Positions 8,802-17,638 of a stretch of DNA of 64,000 nt are shown piece by piece (the first letter of the stretch is position 1; every line of letters starts with the position of its first letter). The stretch spans positions 3,035,001 through 3,099,000 of the forward strand of contig NZ_CP060202.1 in the NCBI RefSeq assembly GCF_014250515.1, read 5' to 3'. Under the pieces are notes generated by a model. It did not search any database and was not told the origin of the DNA. It worked only from the letters and a program-made list of their open reading frames with translations. This stretch comes from Hymenobacter sediminicola. Lineage in GTDB: Bacteria > Bacteroidota > Bacteroidia > Cytophagales > Hymenobacteraceae. Position numbers and translations under genes: made by a program.

Positions 8802-8920
8802 GGACAGTGGGTGGGGTAGAATGAAAGGAAACCAGCAGGCGGAAGGCAAGGCGGCGCCGAGCTGCCCTGTGTGCACTCGAACAGTGGGTATCTGTCGATG
8901 CTTTGCCGGATTGGCCGGAG

Positions 8921-10537
8921 CTAGTGGCCCATTACCTCGACTTGCGGAATGCCCCGCAATTCCAGGTCAAGGCCTCGGTCGGCAGCCGACTGGCGGAAGT
9001 TCTCAATGGCTTCCAACACGTCGTAGTCTATCATCTCCGATTCTGTGCCATCGAGGATGACCCGGCTGCCGGGGCTGAACTGCTCCAGCATCCGGACGAT
9101 GCTGGCTTTGTTCAGGAAGGAGACATGCTCACTCAGTTTCAGGTGGTAGACACCGGCCGCCTGCAGCTCCGGCGACTGGCGCAGGAAGTAGGCCGATTCG
9201 TAGTGCGTTTTCAGGATGTAGAAGATGCCTACAACCAGCCCGATGGTAACGCCTTTCAACAGGTCGGTGAGCAGCACAGCCACAATCGTAACGATGAAGG
9301 GCAGAAACTGCCGCCAGCCCAGTTTCCACTGCGTACGGTACAGGGCGGGTTTCGTCAGCTTGTAGCCGACTACCAGCAGCACAGCTGCCAGCGCCGACAG
9401 CGGAATCTTGTTCAGGATGGTATCTAGAAACAGCAAGCTGATCAGCAGCAACAGGCCATGGAGAAAGGCCGACATACGAGTCTGGCCGCCGGCATTGATG
9501 TTGGCAGAACTACGCACGATTACGGCCGTCATTGGCAGGCCGCCGAGCAGGCCGCTTACCATATTGCCGGCGCCTTGCGCCATCAGTTCCCGGTTGGTGG
9601 GAGTAGCGCGCTTCTGCGGGTCTAGTTTGTCTACGGCTTCTACGCTCAGCAGGCTTTCCAGCGACGCAACAATGGCAATTGTGAAAGCAACGGTGTAGGT
9701 AGCAGGCACCATGAATGCCGACCATCTGGGCTGCGTGAATACGTTCATAAAGTCGGACCACGAGGTGATGTTGGGCAGCTGCACCAAGTGCTCAGGCCGC
9801 ACCCGTAGTACCGGCAGCGCCACATCCAGCAGCGAGCTGATGCCAATGGAGAGCAGTACTACCACCAATGCCCCCGGAATCATACGCAGTACAGCAACTC
9901 GCTTTGCCAGCACATTTTCCCAGAAGAGCAGCACACCCAACGACACCAGCCCGATGAGAGCTGAACCCCAGCCAAAGGAGCGCAACGCCCCACTCAGCGC
10001 GGTGAACGTGTTCTGCCCATCGAACTGCAGAAAGCTCATGTCCTCGAAGTAGTCGGTATCCACTCCGAGCAAATGCGGAATCTGCTTCAAAATCAGGATC
10101 AGACCAATGGCGGCCAGCATGCCCCGGATAACGGACGTGGGAAAGTACAGACCGATGATACCGGCCCGAACCAAGCCCATTACCACCTGCAGAGCACCGG
10201 CAATAACGGTAGCGGCCAGTACGGCCTCAAACGAACCCAGCGTCTGGAGGGCAGTAAGAATAATGGCCGTGAGGCCGGCAGCCGGGCCACTCACGCTGAG
10301 TTGTGAGCCGCTCAGCCACGATACCATCACTCCTCCTACTATGCCAGTAATGATACCGGCCAGGAGAGGCGCGCCAGAGGCCAGCGAAATACCTAGGCAA
10401 AGCGGCAAAGCCACTAGAAATACGACTAATCCTGCCGGAGCATCCTTGCCCAGTGAACTGAAAACCCCTTTGGGGGCTGGGGCGGATGGTGTAGTCGGAG
10501 TTGCCCTTTGCGAAGGAGCAGATACTATTTGAGGCAT
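8921..10537 (-). CDS. SulP-family anion (probably bicarbonate) transporter with STAS domain
   Basis: A 538-residue SulP permease. The first ~35 residues are polar; then DAPAGLVVFLVALPLCLGISLASGAP opens a core of about 12 membrane helices, including the family block SGPAAGLTAIILTAL. The glycine/proline-rich GGLPMTAVIVRSSANINAGG segment is also conserved. The C-terminal ~90 residues form a STAS domain facing the cytoplasm (VSFLNKASIVRMLE, ILDGTESEMIDYDVLE). SulP proteins carry sulfate, bicarbonate or other anions. The adjacent carbonic anhydrase makes bicarbonate the most likely substrate here; this is inference from context. Confidence 0.92.
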   Translation of the reverse strand: MPQIVSAPSQRATPTTPSAPAPKGVFSSLGKDAPAGLVVFLVALPLCLGISLASGAPLLAGIITGIVGGVMVSWLSGSQLSVSGPAAGLTAIILTALQTLGSFEAVLAATVIAGALQVVMGLVRAGIIGLYFPTSVIRGMLAAIGLILILKQIPHLLGVDTDYFEDMSFLQFDGQNTFTALSGALRSFGWGSALIGLVSLGVLLFWENVLAKRVAVLRMIPGALVVVLLSIGISSLLDVALPVLRVRPEHLVQLPNITSWSDFMNVFTQPRWSAFMVPATYTVAFTIAIVASLESLLSVEAVDKLDPQKRATPTNRELMAQGAGNMVSGLLGGLPMTAVIVRSSANINAGGQTRMSAFLHGLLLLISLLFLDTILNKIPLSALAAVLLVVGYKLTKPALYRTQWKLGWRQFLPFIVTIVAVLLTDLLKGVTIGLVVGIFYILKTHYESAYFLRQSPELQAAGVYHLKLSEHVSFLNKASIVRMLEQFSPGSRVILDGTESEMIDYDVLEAIENFRQSAADRGLDLELRGIPQVEVMGH

Positions 10538-10713
10538 GGAGGTAGACTTGTCAAGTGTGGAACAGATACTGATCAGAAATCAGCACAGGTAGGAGGATCG
10601 GTCCACAAGTCTACAGGCAGGTAATTAAGACCCGGTTAAAAGAGCGTTAAAAGGAAGTTAAAACGGTCTGAAACATCAAAATAGCAGATTATGAGCCTCT
10701 TGTTGCACTGGCT

Positions 10714-12111
10714 TTAGCCAAGCGCGGGCCAATGCAGCCATACTTGGGTCCCTTGGCCCAACTCGCTTTCTACCCGCACGCTGCCCCCATGCAGGGCCAT
10801 AATCTTGGAGGTGAGTGGCAGCCCGATACCGTGGCCCGGCACCATCCGGATAGCTTCGGCTCGGAAGAAAGGCACAAACACCTGCTGCCGGTCGGCTTCG
10901 GTCATGCCCACGCCATGGTCGCGCACTTCCAGAAACACGCGGGAAGCAGTAGTAGTCAGGCTGGCCACGATAGGCTCTTTAGAGTCTTTGGAAAATTTGC
11001 AAGCATTTTCTAGCACGTTCAGAAAGGCGGAGAGTAGCAGTGCCTCGTTGCCTTTCACCGCAAACGGCTGCCGTATCATGGCTGGCACGTCACCAAACTC
11101 CAGGTCAACGCGGCAGGTGGGGTTGCGGCGCTGTACTTCCTCGTGTGCCTGTAGCAGCAATTCGTCGAGACGCAGAGTGGTCAGGGGTACCTGGGAGGGG
11201 TCGTCGGAAGCTCGTGCAATCTGAAGCAGGCCGTTGGTCAGGTCTTTGAGCAGGCGGGATGCATCCAGGGTACTCTGCAACACCCGGCGGTACTCTTCCG
11301 GGTTGCGCTCCTGCAGCAGCGCTACTTCCAGCTCTCCAATGATAACGGTAAGCGGAGTGCGCAACTCGTGCGAAGCGTCGCGCACAAAGGTGCGCTGGCC
11401 GGCAAAGGCCGTTTCCAGCCGGTCGAGGAGTTGATTGAAGCGTTGGGCCAAGTGCGCAATTTCGTCGTAGCCGTCGGCCTGCGAAAGGCGGCGGTGCAGG
11501 TCCGTTACTGTAATGCTGTCTACTTCCCGCACCACTTTCTGTATGGGGCGCAGAGCCAGTCCGGCAAAAAACCAGCCGCCGATGCTCACAATTATAAAGG
11601 ACGCAAGCAGGCCACTGGCCAGAATCCGGCGCAGACTGCCCAATTTGTCGCGGCTGTCTGTATCCACGGAGGAAGCCACTACCACGAAGTCGCCACGGTC
11701 TTTGTCGCGGTACAGCATTCCTACCGTCTGGCTATAGTTTTCGCGCAGCTGCACTTCCCGGCCTTCTTCCCGCACGGCCGCCAGCAAATCCAGAGGCAAA
11801 GGCACATCGGAAAGCTGGCCTTCCCGGAAAACCACTTGGTTTTTGGCGTTGTACACGCGTACTTCTTCTTCGGGCAGCGTACGGTAGAACTGCCGCAGGT
11901 AGCGCCGATATGAGGCACGGCTGCCTTCATCAGCCCGGCCGGTACCATCGAGGTACACGTGCGCCACAATGCGGGCCCGCGCAAACAGATTTTCGGTGAA
12001 GGATTCCTGCCGGGCGCGGAAAGTGGAGAAATAAATTACCAGCGAGAACAGCAGCAGGGTGAATGCCAGAATAGCCGCAAACTGGAGCGCCAACCGGAGC
12101 CGAATGGTCAT
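10714..12111 (-). CDS. Sensor histidine kinase (HAMP, HisKA, HATPase)
   Basis: A 465-residue inner-membrane sensor kinase. A first membrane helix lies at about residues 10-28, a periplasmic region of about 125 residues follows, and a second helix (ILASGLLASFIIVSIGGWFFAGLAL) leads into HAMP. The phospho-acceptor His is in the H-box VRDASHELRTPLTVIIGELE. ATP-binding motifs are NVLENACKFS, GVGMTEADRQ and GHGIGLPLTSKIMALHGG. The ATG at 12111 (MTIRLRLALQ) fits the family; an upstream extension of 29 codons has no similarity. Unusually, no response regulator gene adjoins it. It is divergent from the AAA+ ATPase gene. The stimulus is unknown; the architecture resembles CusS/ArlS-type kinases. Confidence 0.93.
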   Translation of the reverse strand: MTIRLRLALQFAAILAFTLLLFSLVIYFSTFRARQESFTENLFARARIVAHVYLDGTGRADEGSRASYRRYLRQFYRTLPEEEVRVYNAKNQVVFREGQLSDVPLPLDLLAAVREEGREVQLRENYSQTVGMLYRDKDRGDFVVVASSVDTDSRDKLGSLRRILASGLLASFIIVSIGGWFFAGLALRPIQKVVREVDSITVTDLHRRLSQADGYDEIAHLAQRFNQLLDRLETAFAGQRTFVRDASHELRTPLTVIIGELEVALLQERNPEEYRRVLQSTLDASRLLKDLTNGLLQIARASDDPSQVPLTTLRLDELLLQAHEEVQRRNPTCRVDLEFGDVPAMIRQPFAVKGNEALLLSAFLNVLENACKFSKDSKEPIVASLTTTASRVFLEVRDHGVGMTEADRQQVFVPFFRAEAIRMVPGHGIGLPLTSKIMALHGGSVRVESELGQGTQVWLHWPALG

Positions 12112-12340
12112 TGGGAAGAGAAAATAATCGTGAGAATCTGCCGTAAGCTGGCACAAAAAAACCGCTTGTCCGGGGCAAAAGGTTTTGCTTACCAGCATTC
12201 AGACAAGTGGCGCCGCTACCGGTAGCCACATTCCGCTTTTATACATCTCACTTATCATATCTTCGAGCCGGTGCAGCCACGTCTTTCAGGGGAACTATGG
12301 TACACCGGATAGCGTGCCCGCCACCATCTTGCTCCTTGCC

Positions 12341-13681
12341 ATGGAAACTCCGAATCCTGTTGCCCTTGCTGCTACCCTCGCCCGGGAGCTAGACTGGCTT
12401 TCCGCCGTGCTGAGCGCACGTGTGCAGCATTACTTCGGTTCGGAAAACGCAGTGGCGGCTATGGAAGACCTGCCCGCACCCAAGTTGCCCGCTGATGCCA
12501 CCGATGCCTATAGCCAACTTGTGCAGCGCGAACAGTTGAACCGGGCCGAGCGGCTGGTGCTGATCTTGGCGCTGGCTCCACATTTTCGGCCGCAGGCGCT
12601 GGATGCTTTTTTTCTCCGCAATAGCCAACACGACCGTCGTTTTTCTGAGGTTGGTGGGCTACAGGCCGAGAACCATGCGGGCTTTTTACCCACCGGCGAG
12701 ACGGCGCTATTTCTGCTGGCCGGCAACGACTTGGCGTGCCGCCTGCCCTTTCAGTTTCACCTATTCACCGACTCCGTGCTAGCTACCGCCGGGCTCATAG
12801 AGCTCGAGCCTACCAACGCCGCGGAACCAGCCCTGAGCGGCGCACTGACTATTACGCCTGAGGCGCTGGCTCTGCTTACGGCCGGCTACGGCGTGCGCCA
12901 GCCGGCTAGTGGCGCTGTCCTGGCTCAGCCTGTCACAACTCCTCTTTCCTGGGATGACCTGGTACTGGAGCCAACCACTCTAGAGCAACTGCACAACCTA
13001 CAAGCCTGGCTGACTCAGCAGAGTAGCTTGGGGCAGGATGCGCACCTGACCCGGCAGCTTAAGCCTGGCTACCGAGTCCTGTTCTATGGCCCAACCGGCA
13101 CCGGCAAAACCCTGGCCACCAGCTTGCTGGGGGAAACTACTGGCACATCAGTGTACCGAGTGGATTTGTCGGCAATAGTGTCGAAATACATCGGCGAAAC
13201 GGAAAAGAACCTGGGCCGCATCTTCGATAGAGCCGAGCGGCAGCGCTGGATTCTGCTTTTTGACGAAGCGGAAGCATTATTCGGCAAGCGCACTGCCATA
13301 GGCTCCGCCCACGACCGATATGCCAATCAGGAAATCGGCTATCTGCTCCAGCGCATGGAGCAGTTTCCGGGGCTTATTGTGGTGGCGGCCACTGCTAAAG
13401 GCAATCTGGACGAAGGATTCATCCGCCGCTTCCACGCGGTGCTACCATTTCCGCTGCCCGGCCCAGTTGAACGGGAAAAGCTGTGGCGGCAGGCATTTGC
13501 AGGTATACCGGTAGCACCCGACGTAGATTTTTCAGTTCTGGCTCAGCAGCACCAATTGACGGGTGGCGCCATCAGCAACGTACTGCGCCAGTGCGCGGTG
13601 GCGGTCCGGCAGCACGACCAGCCCATTTCCACTGCTGCTATTACCCAAGCACTGCAACGACAAAGAGAAGCCTTCAACTGA
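12341..13681 (+). CDS. AAA+ ATPase of the contractile-injection-system-associated type
   Basis: A 446-residue protein. The N-terminal ~200 residues are a helical domain without a sharp signature. The AAA+ domain follows: Walker A GPTGTGKT at about residues 249-256, Walker B ILLFDEAEALFGKR near 305, then ANQEIGYLLQRME and an arginine-finger region EGFIRRFHAVLPFP. The block VYRVDLSAIVSKYIGETEKNL is characteristic of the ATPase encoded in extracellular contractile injection (Afp/PVC-like) loci. No tail, sheath or baseplate genes are present nearby, so this copy stands alone. The ATG at 12341 is preferred over a 52-codon extension lacking similarity. It ends 8 bases before the convergent preA stop. 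Confidence 0.85.
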   Translation: METPNPVALAATLARELDWLSAVLSARVQHYFGSENAVAAMEDLPAPKLPADATDAYSQLVQREQLNRAERLVLILALAPHFRPQALDAFFLRNSQHDRRFSEVGGLQAENHAGFLPTGETALFLLAGNDLACRLPFQFHLFTDSVLATAGLIELEPTNAAEPALSGALTITPEALALLTAGYGVRQPASGAVLAQPVTTPLSWDDLVLEPTTLEQLHNLQAWLTQQSSLGQDAHLTRQLKPGYRVLFYGPTGTGKTLATSLLGETTGTSVYRVDLSAIVSKYIGETEKNLGRIFDRAERQRWILLFDEAEALFGKRTAIGSAHDRYANQEIGYLLQRMEQFPGLIVVAATAKGNLDEGFIRRFHAVLPFPLPGPVEREKLWRQAFAGIPVAPDVDFSVLAQQHQLTGGAISNVLRQCAVAVRQHDQPISTAAITQALQRQREAFN

Positions 13682-13689
13682 GCAGGCGG

Positions 13690-15084
13690 CTACTCACTCA
13701 CAATTTGCGGACTCGCGGGCACCGTCTCAAATTGTCGCGCTTTGCCGGGTAGCGTTTTATGCTTTTCCTTGCCCAGTGCTGCCGCCGGCTCCGGTACCCA
13801 GTGGTGGCGGCCGCCGGCCCGCTCGTCCTCAAACTCACTCGGAATGTTGCCGGCCAATGTGCGCTGCTGCCAGGTTTCGTGGCGGGTGCCGTCGTCGCGG
13901 CGTTCCATCGTGATGCACTCTTCCACGGGGCACACCAGAGAGCAGAGGTTGCAGCCCACACAGTTTTCGTCTATGATTTCCGGTACGCGGGTGCCTTCGT
14001 TGAGGCGGATGGCTTGGTGGGCACCATCTTCGCAGGCTGTGTAGCACAGCTGGCACCCGATGCACTTCTGCTCGTTGATGCTGGCCGTGACCTTGTAGTG
14101 CAGGTTCAACTCTTCCCAATGCTTTACGTTGGGCAGCGCCCGGCCCACCATATCATTGATGGTCTGGAAGCCTTTTTCGCGCATGTATTGCTCCAGCCCG
14201 CTGGTCATTTCCCGGATGATGCCGAAGCCGAAGTGCATGGCCGCCGTGCACACCTGCACACTGCTTGCGCCCAGCAAAATGTGCTCCACCGCGTCGCGCC
14301 AGTTCTCGATGCCTCCGATACCGGAAATGGGGAGCTGCACGCCCGGGTGCTGGGCGCAGTTTTTCACCATATTCAGGGCAATGGGCTTCACGGCCGGACC
14401 GCAGTAGCCGCCGTTGGTGCCTTGCCCGTCCACTATCGGGTAAGGCGAAAACTGGTCGAGGTCGACGCCCACAATGCTCTGAATGGTATTGATGAGCGAA
14501 ATGGCATTGGCCCCACCCTGCCGCGCCGCCAGCGCCGGTTCGGTTATGTCGGAGATATTAGGGGTCAGCTTCACGATAACCGGCACCGTGGCTACTTCCA
14601 TCACCCACTCTACTATGGTGCGCAGCACATTGGGCTCCTGCCCCACCGCCGAGCCCATGCCCCGCTCGCACATACCATGCGGGCAGCCGAAGTTCAGTTC
14701 CAGCCCATCGGCGCCGGCATCCTGCGAGGCCCGCACGATGTCGTGCCACTCCTGCCGGCTCTGCACCATCAGCGAGGCAATAACGGCGTGGTGCGGAAAC
14801 CGTTTTTTCACTTCCTCAATCTCGCGCAGGTTGTCCGAAAGCGGCCTATCCGAAATCAGCTCAATGTTGTTGAAGCCAATCAGGCGTTTGTCGCGGTAGT
14901 TGACGCCACCGTAGCGGCTCGATACGTTCACGACGGGTACGCCCAGCGTCTTCCACACGGCCCCGCCCCAGCCCGCATCAAAGGCTTTCATCACCTGATA
15001 GCCGGAGTTGGTAGGCGGCGCCGAAGCCAGCCAGAACGGGTTGGGCGACTTGATACCGGCAAAGTTGATGGAGAGGTCAGGCAT
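13690..15084 (-). CDS. preA: NAD-dependent dihydropyrimidine dehydrogenase subunit PreA
   Basis: A 464-residue subunit that reduces uracil or thymine to the 5,6-dihydro form together with PreT. The N-terminal ~310 residues form a dihydroorotate-dehydrogenase-like FMN barrel (NPFWLASAPPTNSGYQV, LELNFGCPHGMCERGMG, VPVIVKLTPNISDI, PISGIGGI). Two 4Fe-4S ferredoxin motifs follow at about residues 341-380: CIGCQLCYTAC and CVGCNLCSLVCP. The C-terminus carries about 70 additional residues. It is the last gene of the pyrimidine-catabolism operon, separated from preT by 158 bases that hold a palindromic repeat. Confidence 0.95.
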   Translation of the reverse strand: MPDLSINFAGIKSPNPFWLASAPPTNSGYQVMKAFDAGWGGAVWKTLGVPVVNVSSRYGGVNYRDKRLIGFNNIELISDRPLSDNLREIEEVKKRFPHHAVIASLMVQSRQEWHDIVRASQDAGADGLELNFGCPHGMCERGMGSAVGQEPNVLRTIVEWVMEVATVPVIVKLTPNISDITEPALAARQGGANAISLINTIQSIVGVDLDQFSPYPIVDGQGTNGGYCGPAVKPIALNMVKNCAQHPGVQLPISGIGGIENWRDAVEHILLGASSVQVCTAAMHFGFGIIREMTSGLEQYMREKGFQTINDMVGRALPNVKHWEELNLHYKVTASINEQKCIGCQLCYTACEDGAHQAIRLNEGTRVPEIIDENCVGCNLCSLVCPVEECITMERRDDGTRHETWQQRTLAGNIPSEFEDERAGGRHHWVPEPAAALGKEKHKTLPGKARQFETVPASPQIVSE

Positions 15085-15107
15085 GGAGAACAGAATTTAT
15101 AGTGACA

Positions 15108-15205
15108 GTCATTCCGAGCGCAGCCGAGGAATCTCGCTAGTGTGGTAATTACCATGCGGAAGTCAGCACGCGAGATTCTGCGGCTGCGCCTTTGCTCGGA
15201 ACGAC
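15108..15205. repeat. Imperfect palindromic intergenic repeat (REP-like)
   Basis: The left arm (15108-15137) starts GTCATTCCGAGCGCAGCCG and ends AATCTCGC. The right arm (15170-15205) starts GCGAGATTC and ends GCTCGGAACGAC. The arms are inverted and largely complementary, with a 32-base spacer. The outer ends GTCATTCCGAG/CTCGGAACGAC echo those of the palindrome at 16614-16699 (GTCATCCTGAG/CTCAGGATGAC), which suggests two subtypes of one repeat family. It is confined to the gap between preT and preA. It could fold into a long hairpin in the mRNA and influence relative expression. Function is inferred only. Confidence 0.75.
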
Positions 15206-15242
15206 AAGCTAATTGGAATGGCGAGCTACTTGGTAGAAAGCT

Positions 15243-16574
15243 CTATTTCAAACTCATCAAATACTCGTGGATGCCGCGCGCTGTCACTTTGGCTTCGGTG
15301 GCGGCATTCACTACTTCGGCCCCGCCGTTGCCTGCGTCGCCGGCGGCGAAATAGCGCGGGTTAGTAGTCTGGCCGGTGCGGCTGTCGAGGATGATGCGGC
15401 CTTTGGCGTCGAGCTGCAGGCCCTCAATCAGGCCCAGAAAGACGGTTTGCTTGCTCTGGCCGGTGGCTTTTATCACCATGTCGCAGGGCACGACGAACTC
15501 GCTGCCGGGCACGGGCTGCACCTGGCCGCCCGTGGTGGCCGTGCGTACAAACCGCACGCCTTCTACTTTGCCGTTGCCGGTGATTTCGACGGGGGCCACG
15601 TTGAACAACCCCTCTACACCCACACCTTTGGCCAAGTCGTACTCGAAGTCGTACGCGCCCATGTCGGACTTGCTGCGGCGGTAGGCCAGCGTCACGTGCT
15701 CGGCCCCCATCCGCGCCGATTCGGAAGCGGCATCCATAGCGGTGTTGCCGCCGCCCAGCACTACCACCCGGCGGCCAACGGCTACGGCGTGGTGCTGCTG
15801 GCGCAGTTGTTCGATGAATTCCACCGCGCCCACGCAGCCGACCCGGTCTTCGCCGGGCAGGCCCAGCGTGCTGGTACTTCCCAACCCAATGCCCAAGAAA
15901 ACGGCATCGTAGTCGGCTTCCAGCTTCTGCACATCGGCGCGGCTGGCAATGGGCGCATTGTAGTGCACCGTGTAGCCAAACTGACCCTGCAGATACGCCA
16001 TTTCGGCCAGCGTTTCCTCATTCGTGATTTTGTAAGGAGCCACGCCGTACACGGTCAGGCCCGAAGGCTGCGCCTTGGCCTCGAAAACGTCCACTTCATG
16101 CCCCAACGCCCGCAACTCGCAGGCACAGCTGATGCCGGCCGGACCGGCCCCAATCACCGCTACGCGCCGCCCGGTGGGGGTGCCCGGACCGAACAGGGCC
16201 TCGCCGCTGTCCATCTGGGCGCGCGTGGCGAAGCTCTGCAGCCGCCCAATTTCAATGGGTTTTACGTCCTGCAGATTGTACACGCAGGCGCCTTCGCAGA
16301 GCACTTCCGTGGGGCACACTTTACCGCAGGCATTCCCGAAATAGTTGGCCTCGTAGATGGTGCGCGCCGCGCCCGTTACGTTGCCGGTGTTTATCTGGCG
16401 GATAAACTGCGGAATGTCGATGCCCGACGGGCAGGCCTGAATGCAGGGCGCATCGAAGCAGAACAAGCAACGGGAGCTTTCCAGCATAGCCTCAGTGCGG
16501 TTCATGCGCGGCTTGAGCTGTGCGAAATTCACCTGAAATTCCTGCTCGGTGGTGGGAGGAGAGTATTCGGCCAT
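15243..16574 (-). CDS. preT: NAD(P)-dependent dihydropyrimidine dehydrogenase subunit PreT
   Basis: A 443-residue flavoprotein of the glutamate-synthase small-subunit type, passing electrons from NAD(P)H to PreA. N-terminal cysteine clusters for Fe-S centres are CLFCFDAPCIQACPSGID and ACGKVCPTEVLCEGACV. The FAD site is AVIGAGPAGISCACELRALGH at about residues 138-158, and the second nucleotide site is VVVLGGGNTAMDAASESARMG near residue 265. The C-terminus has RYFAAGDAGNGGAEVVNA. It belongs to the pyrimidine-degradation operon, between the beta-ureidopropionase gene and preA, with palindromic repeats in the gaps on both sides. Confidence 0.95.
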   Translation of the reverse strand: MAEYSPPTTEQEFQVNFAQLKPRMNRTEAMLESSRCLFCFDAPCIQACPSGIDIPQFIRQINTGNVTGAARTIYEANYFGNACGKVCPTEVLCEGACVYNLQDVKPIEIGRLQSFATRAQMDSGEALFGPGTPTGRRVAVIGAGPAGISCACELRALGHEVDVFEAKAQPSGLTVYGVAPYKITNEETLAEMAYLQGQFGYTVHYNAPIASRADVQKLEADYDAVFLGIGLGSTSTLGLPGEDRVGCVGAVEFIEQLRQQHHAVAVGRRVVVLGGGNTAMDAASESARMGAEHVTLAYRRSKSDMGAYDFEYDLAKGVGVEGLFNVAPVEITGNGKVEGVRFVRTATTGGQVQPVPGSEFVVPCDMVIKATGQSKQTVFLGLIEGLQLDAKGRIILDSRTGQTTNPRYFAAGDAGNGGAEVVNAATEAKVTARGIHEYLMSLK

Positions 16575-16613
16575 GAGGGTATGGCGTTGGTTAAGAAAGG
16601 GATAAAACCGCCT

Positions 16614-16699
16614 GTCATCCTGAGCCTGCGAAGGACCTTCTCACACCAGAGCAAGTCGTTTTTCTGGTGTGAGAAGGTCCTTCGCAGGCTCAGGATGAC
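16614..16699. repeat. Perfect 36-bp palindromic repeat (REP/BIME-like hairpin)
   Basis: The left arm is 16614-16649 (starts GTCATCCTGAGCCTGCGAAG). The 14-base loop is 16650-16663. The right arm is 16664-16699 and matches the left arm perfectly as an inverted repeat. It fills most of the gap between the beta-ureidopropionase and preT genes. A stem of 36 bp without mismatch is longer than ordinary terminators, has no T-run after it, and sits inside an operon, so it is better read as a dispersed intergenic repeat than as a terminator. It may stabilise mRNA ends or attenuate transcription. Confidence 0.9.
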
Positions 16700-16710
16700 C
16701 GTACGGAAGG

Positions 16711-17577
16711 CTACAGCTCCACCAGCTTCTCGTAGGTTTCGGGGCGCCGGTCGCGGAAGAACTGCCAAGTAGAGCGCACTTCCTCTATCATGTCAAGGTC
16801 GAATTCGGCTACTAGCAGCTCGTCTTTTTCCTCGGAAGCCTGAGCGAAAATCTGGCCGCGCGGGTCCACGAAGTAGCTGCTACCATAGAACTTGCCCAGG
16901 TTCCAGGGTTTCTCCTCTCCCACCCGGTTGATGCAGCCCATAAAGTAGCCGTTGGCGGCGGCGTGGGCCGGCTGCTCCAGCTTCCAGAGGTACTGCGAGA
17001 GGCCCGCCACCGTCGCCGAGGGGTTGTACACGATTTCCGCGCCGTTCAGGCCCAGCACCCGCGCGCCATCAGGGAAGTGCCGGTCGTAGCAGATGTACAC
17101 GCCTACTTTGGCGTATTTGGTTTGGAACACCGGGTAACCCAGGTTGCCAGGCTTGAAAAAGAACTTCTCCCAGAAGCCGGAGGTGTGCGGAATGTGGTTT
17201 TTGCGGTACTTGCCCAAGTAGGTGCCATCAGCATCAATCACGGCGGCCGTGTTGTAGAGGAAGCCCGCCGCCTCCCGCTCATAGACCGGCACGATGATAA
17301 CCATGCTGTACTTTTTGGCATACTCGGCCATGCGCTCCGTTGTGGGGCCCGGCACGGCTTCGGCCGAGGCATACCAGGCTTTGTCCTGGCCGGGGCAGAA
17401 GTAGGGTGTGTTGAAGATTTCCTGCAGGCACAGAATCTGCACGCCCTGGCGGCCGGCTTCCTCAATCAGCGGAATGTGCTTCTGCACCATGGCCTCTTTT
17501 ATTTCCTCAATGCTGCCCTGCCCTTCGGTCATAGGCAGGCTCATCTGGATAAGGCCGGATTTGATAATTCTGGGCAT
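16711..17577 (-). CDS. Beta-ureidopropionase / N-carbamoyl-beta-alanine amidohydrolase (nitrilase superfamily)
   Basis: A 288-residue nitrilase-fold amidohydrolase, expected to hydrolyse N-carbamoyl-beta-alanine to beta-alanine, CO2 and ammonia. The catalytic triad is visible: Glu in LCLQEIFNTPYF, Lys in KYRKNHIPH, and Cys in VYICYDRHFPDGAR. The GFWEKFFFKPGNLGYPVF and QPAHAAANGYFMGCINRVG blocks fit the beta-ureidopropionase/N-carbamoylputrescine amidase branch; the operon context decides for the former. The ATG at 17577 gives the family N-terminus MPRIIKSGLIQMS. It lies between dihydropyrimidinase and preT. Confidence 0.92.
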   Translation of the reverse strand: MPRIIKSGLIQMSLPMTEGQGSIEEIKEAMVQKHIPLIEEAGRQGVQILCLQEIFNTPYFCPGQDKAWYASAEAVPGPTTERMAEYAKKYSMVIIVPVYEREAAGFLYNTAAVIDADGTYLGKYRKNHIPHTSGFWEKFFFKPGNLGYPVFQTKYAKVGVYICYDRHFPDGARVLGLNGAEIVYNPSATVAGLSQYLWKLEQPAHAAANGYFMGCINRVGEEKPWNLGKFYGSSYFVDPRGQIFAQASEEKDELLVAEFDLDMIEEVRSTWQFFRDRRPETYEKLVEL

Positions 17578-17638
17578 GGAAGTGAGAGAAGTATGAGAGT
17601 GAGAGAAGTAGATACTTAAACTGACATTATGAGCAACC

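Noticed and set aside
13759..16772. Long plus-strand open frames (447 and 501 codons) opposite preA and preT
   Set aside because: They mirror the codon bias of the conserved minus-strand genes, show no family signatures, and are rich in His/Gly/Arg as expected for antisense frames.
17578..17612. Repeated GTGAGAGAAGTA in the gap before the beta-ureidopropionase gene
   Set aside because: Two short imperfect copies without symmetry or regulator context; likely simple-sequence drift.
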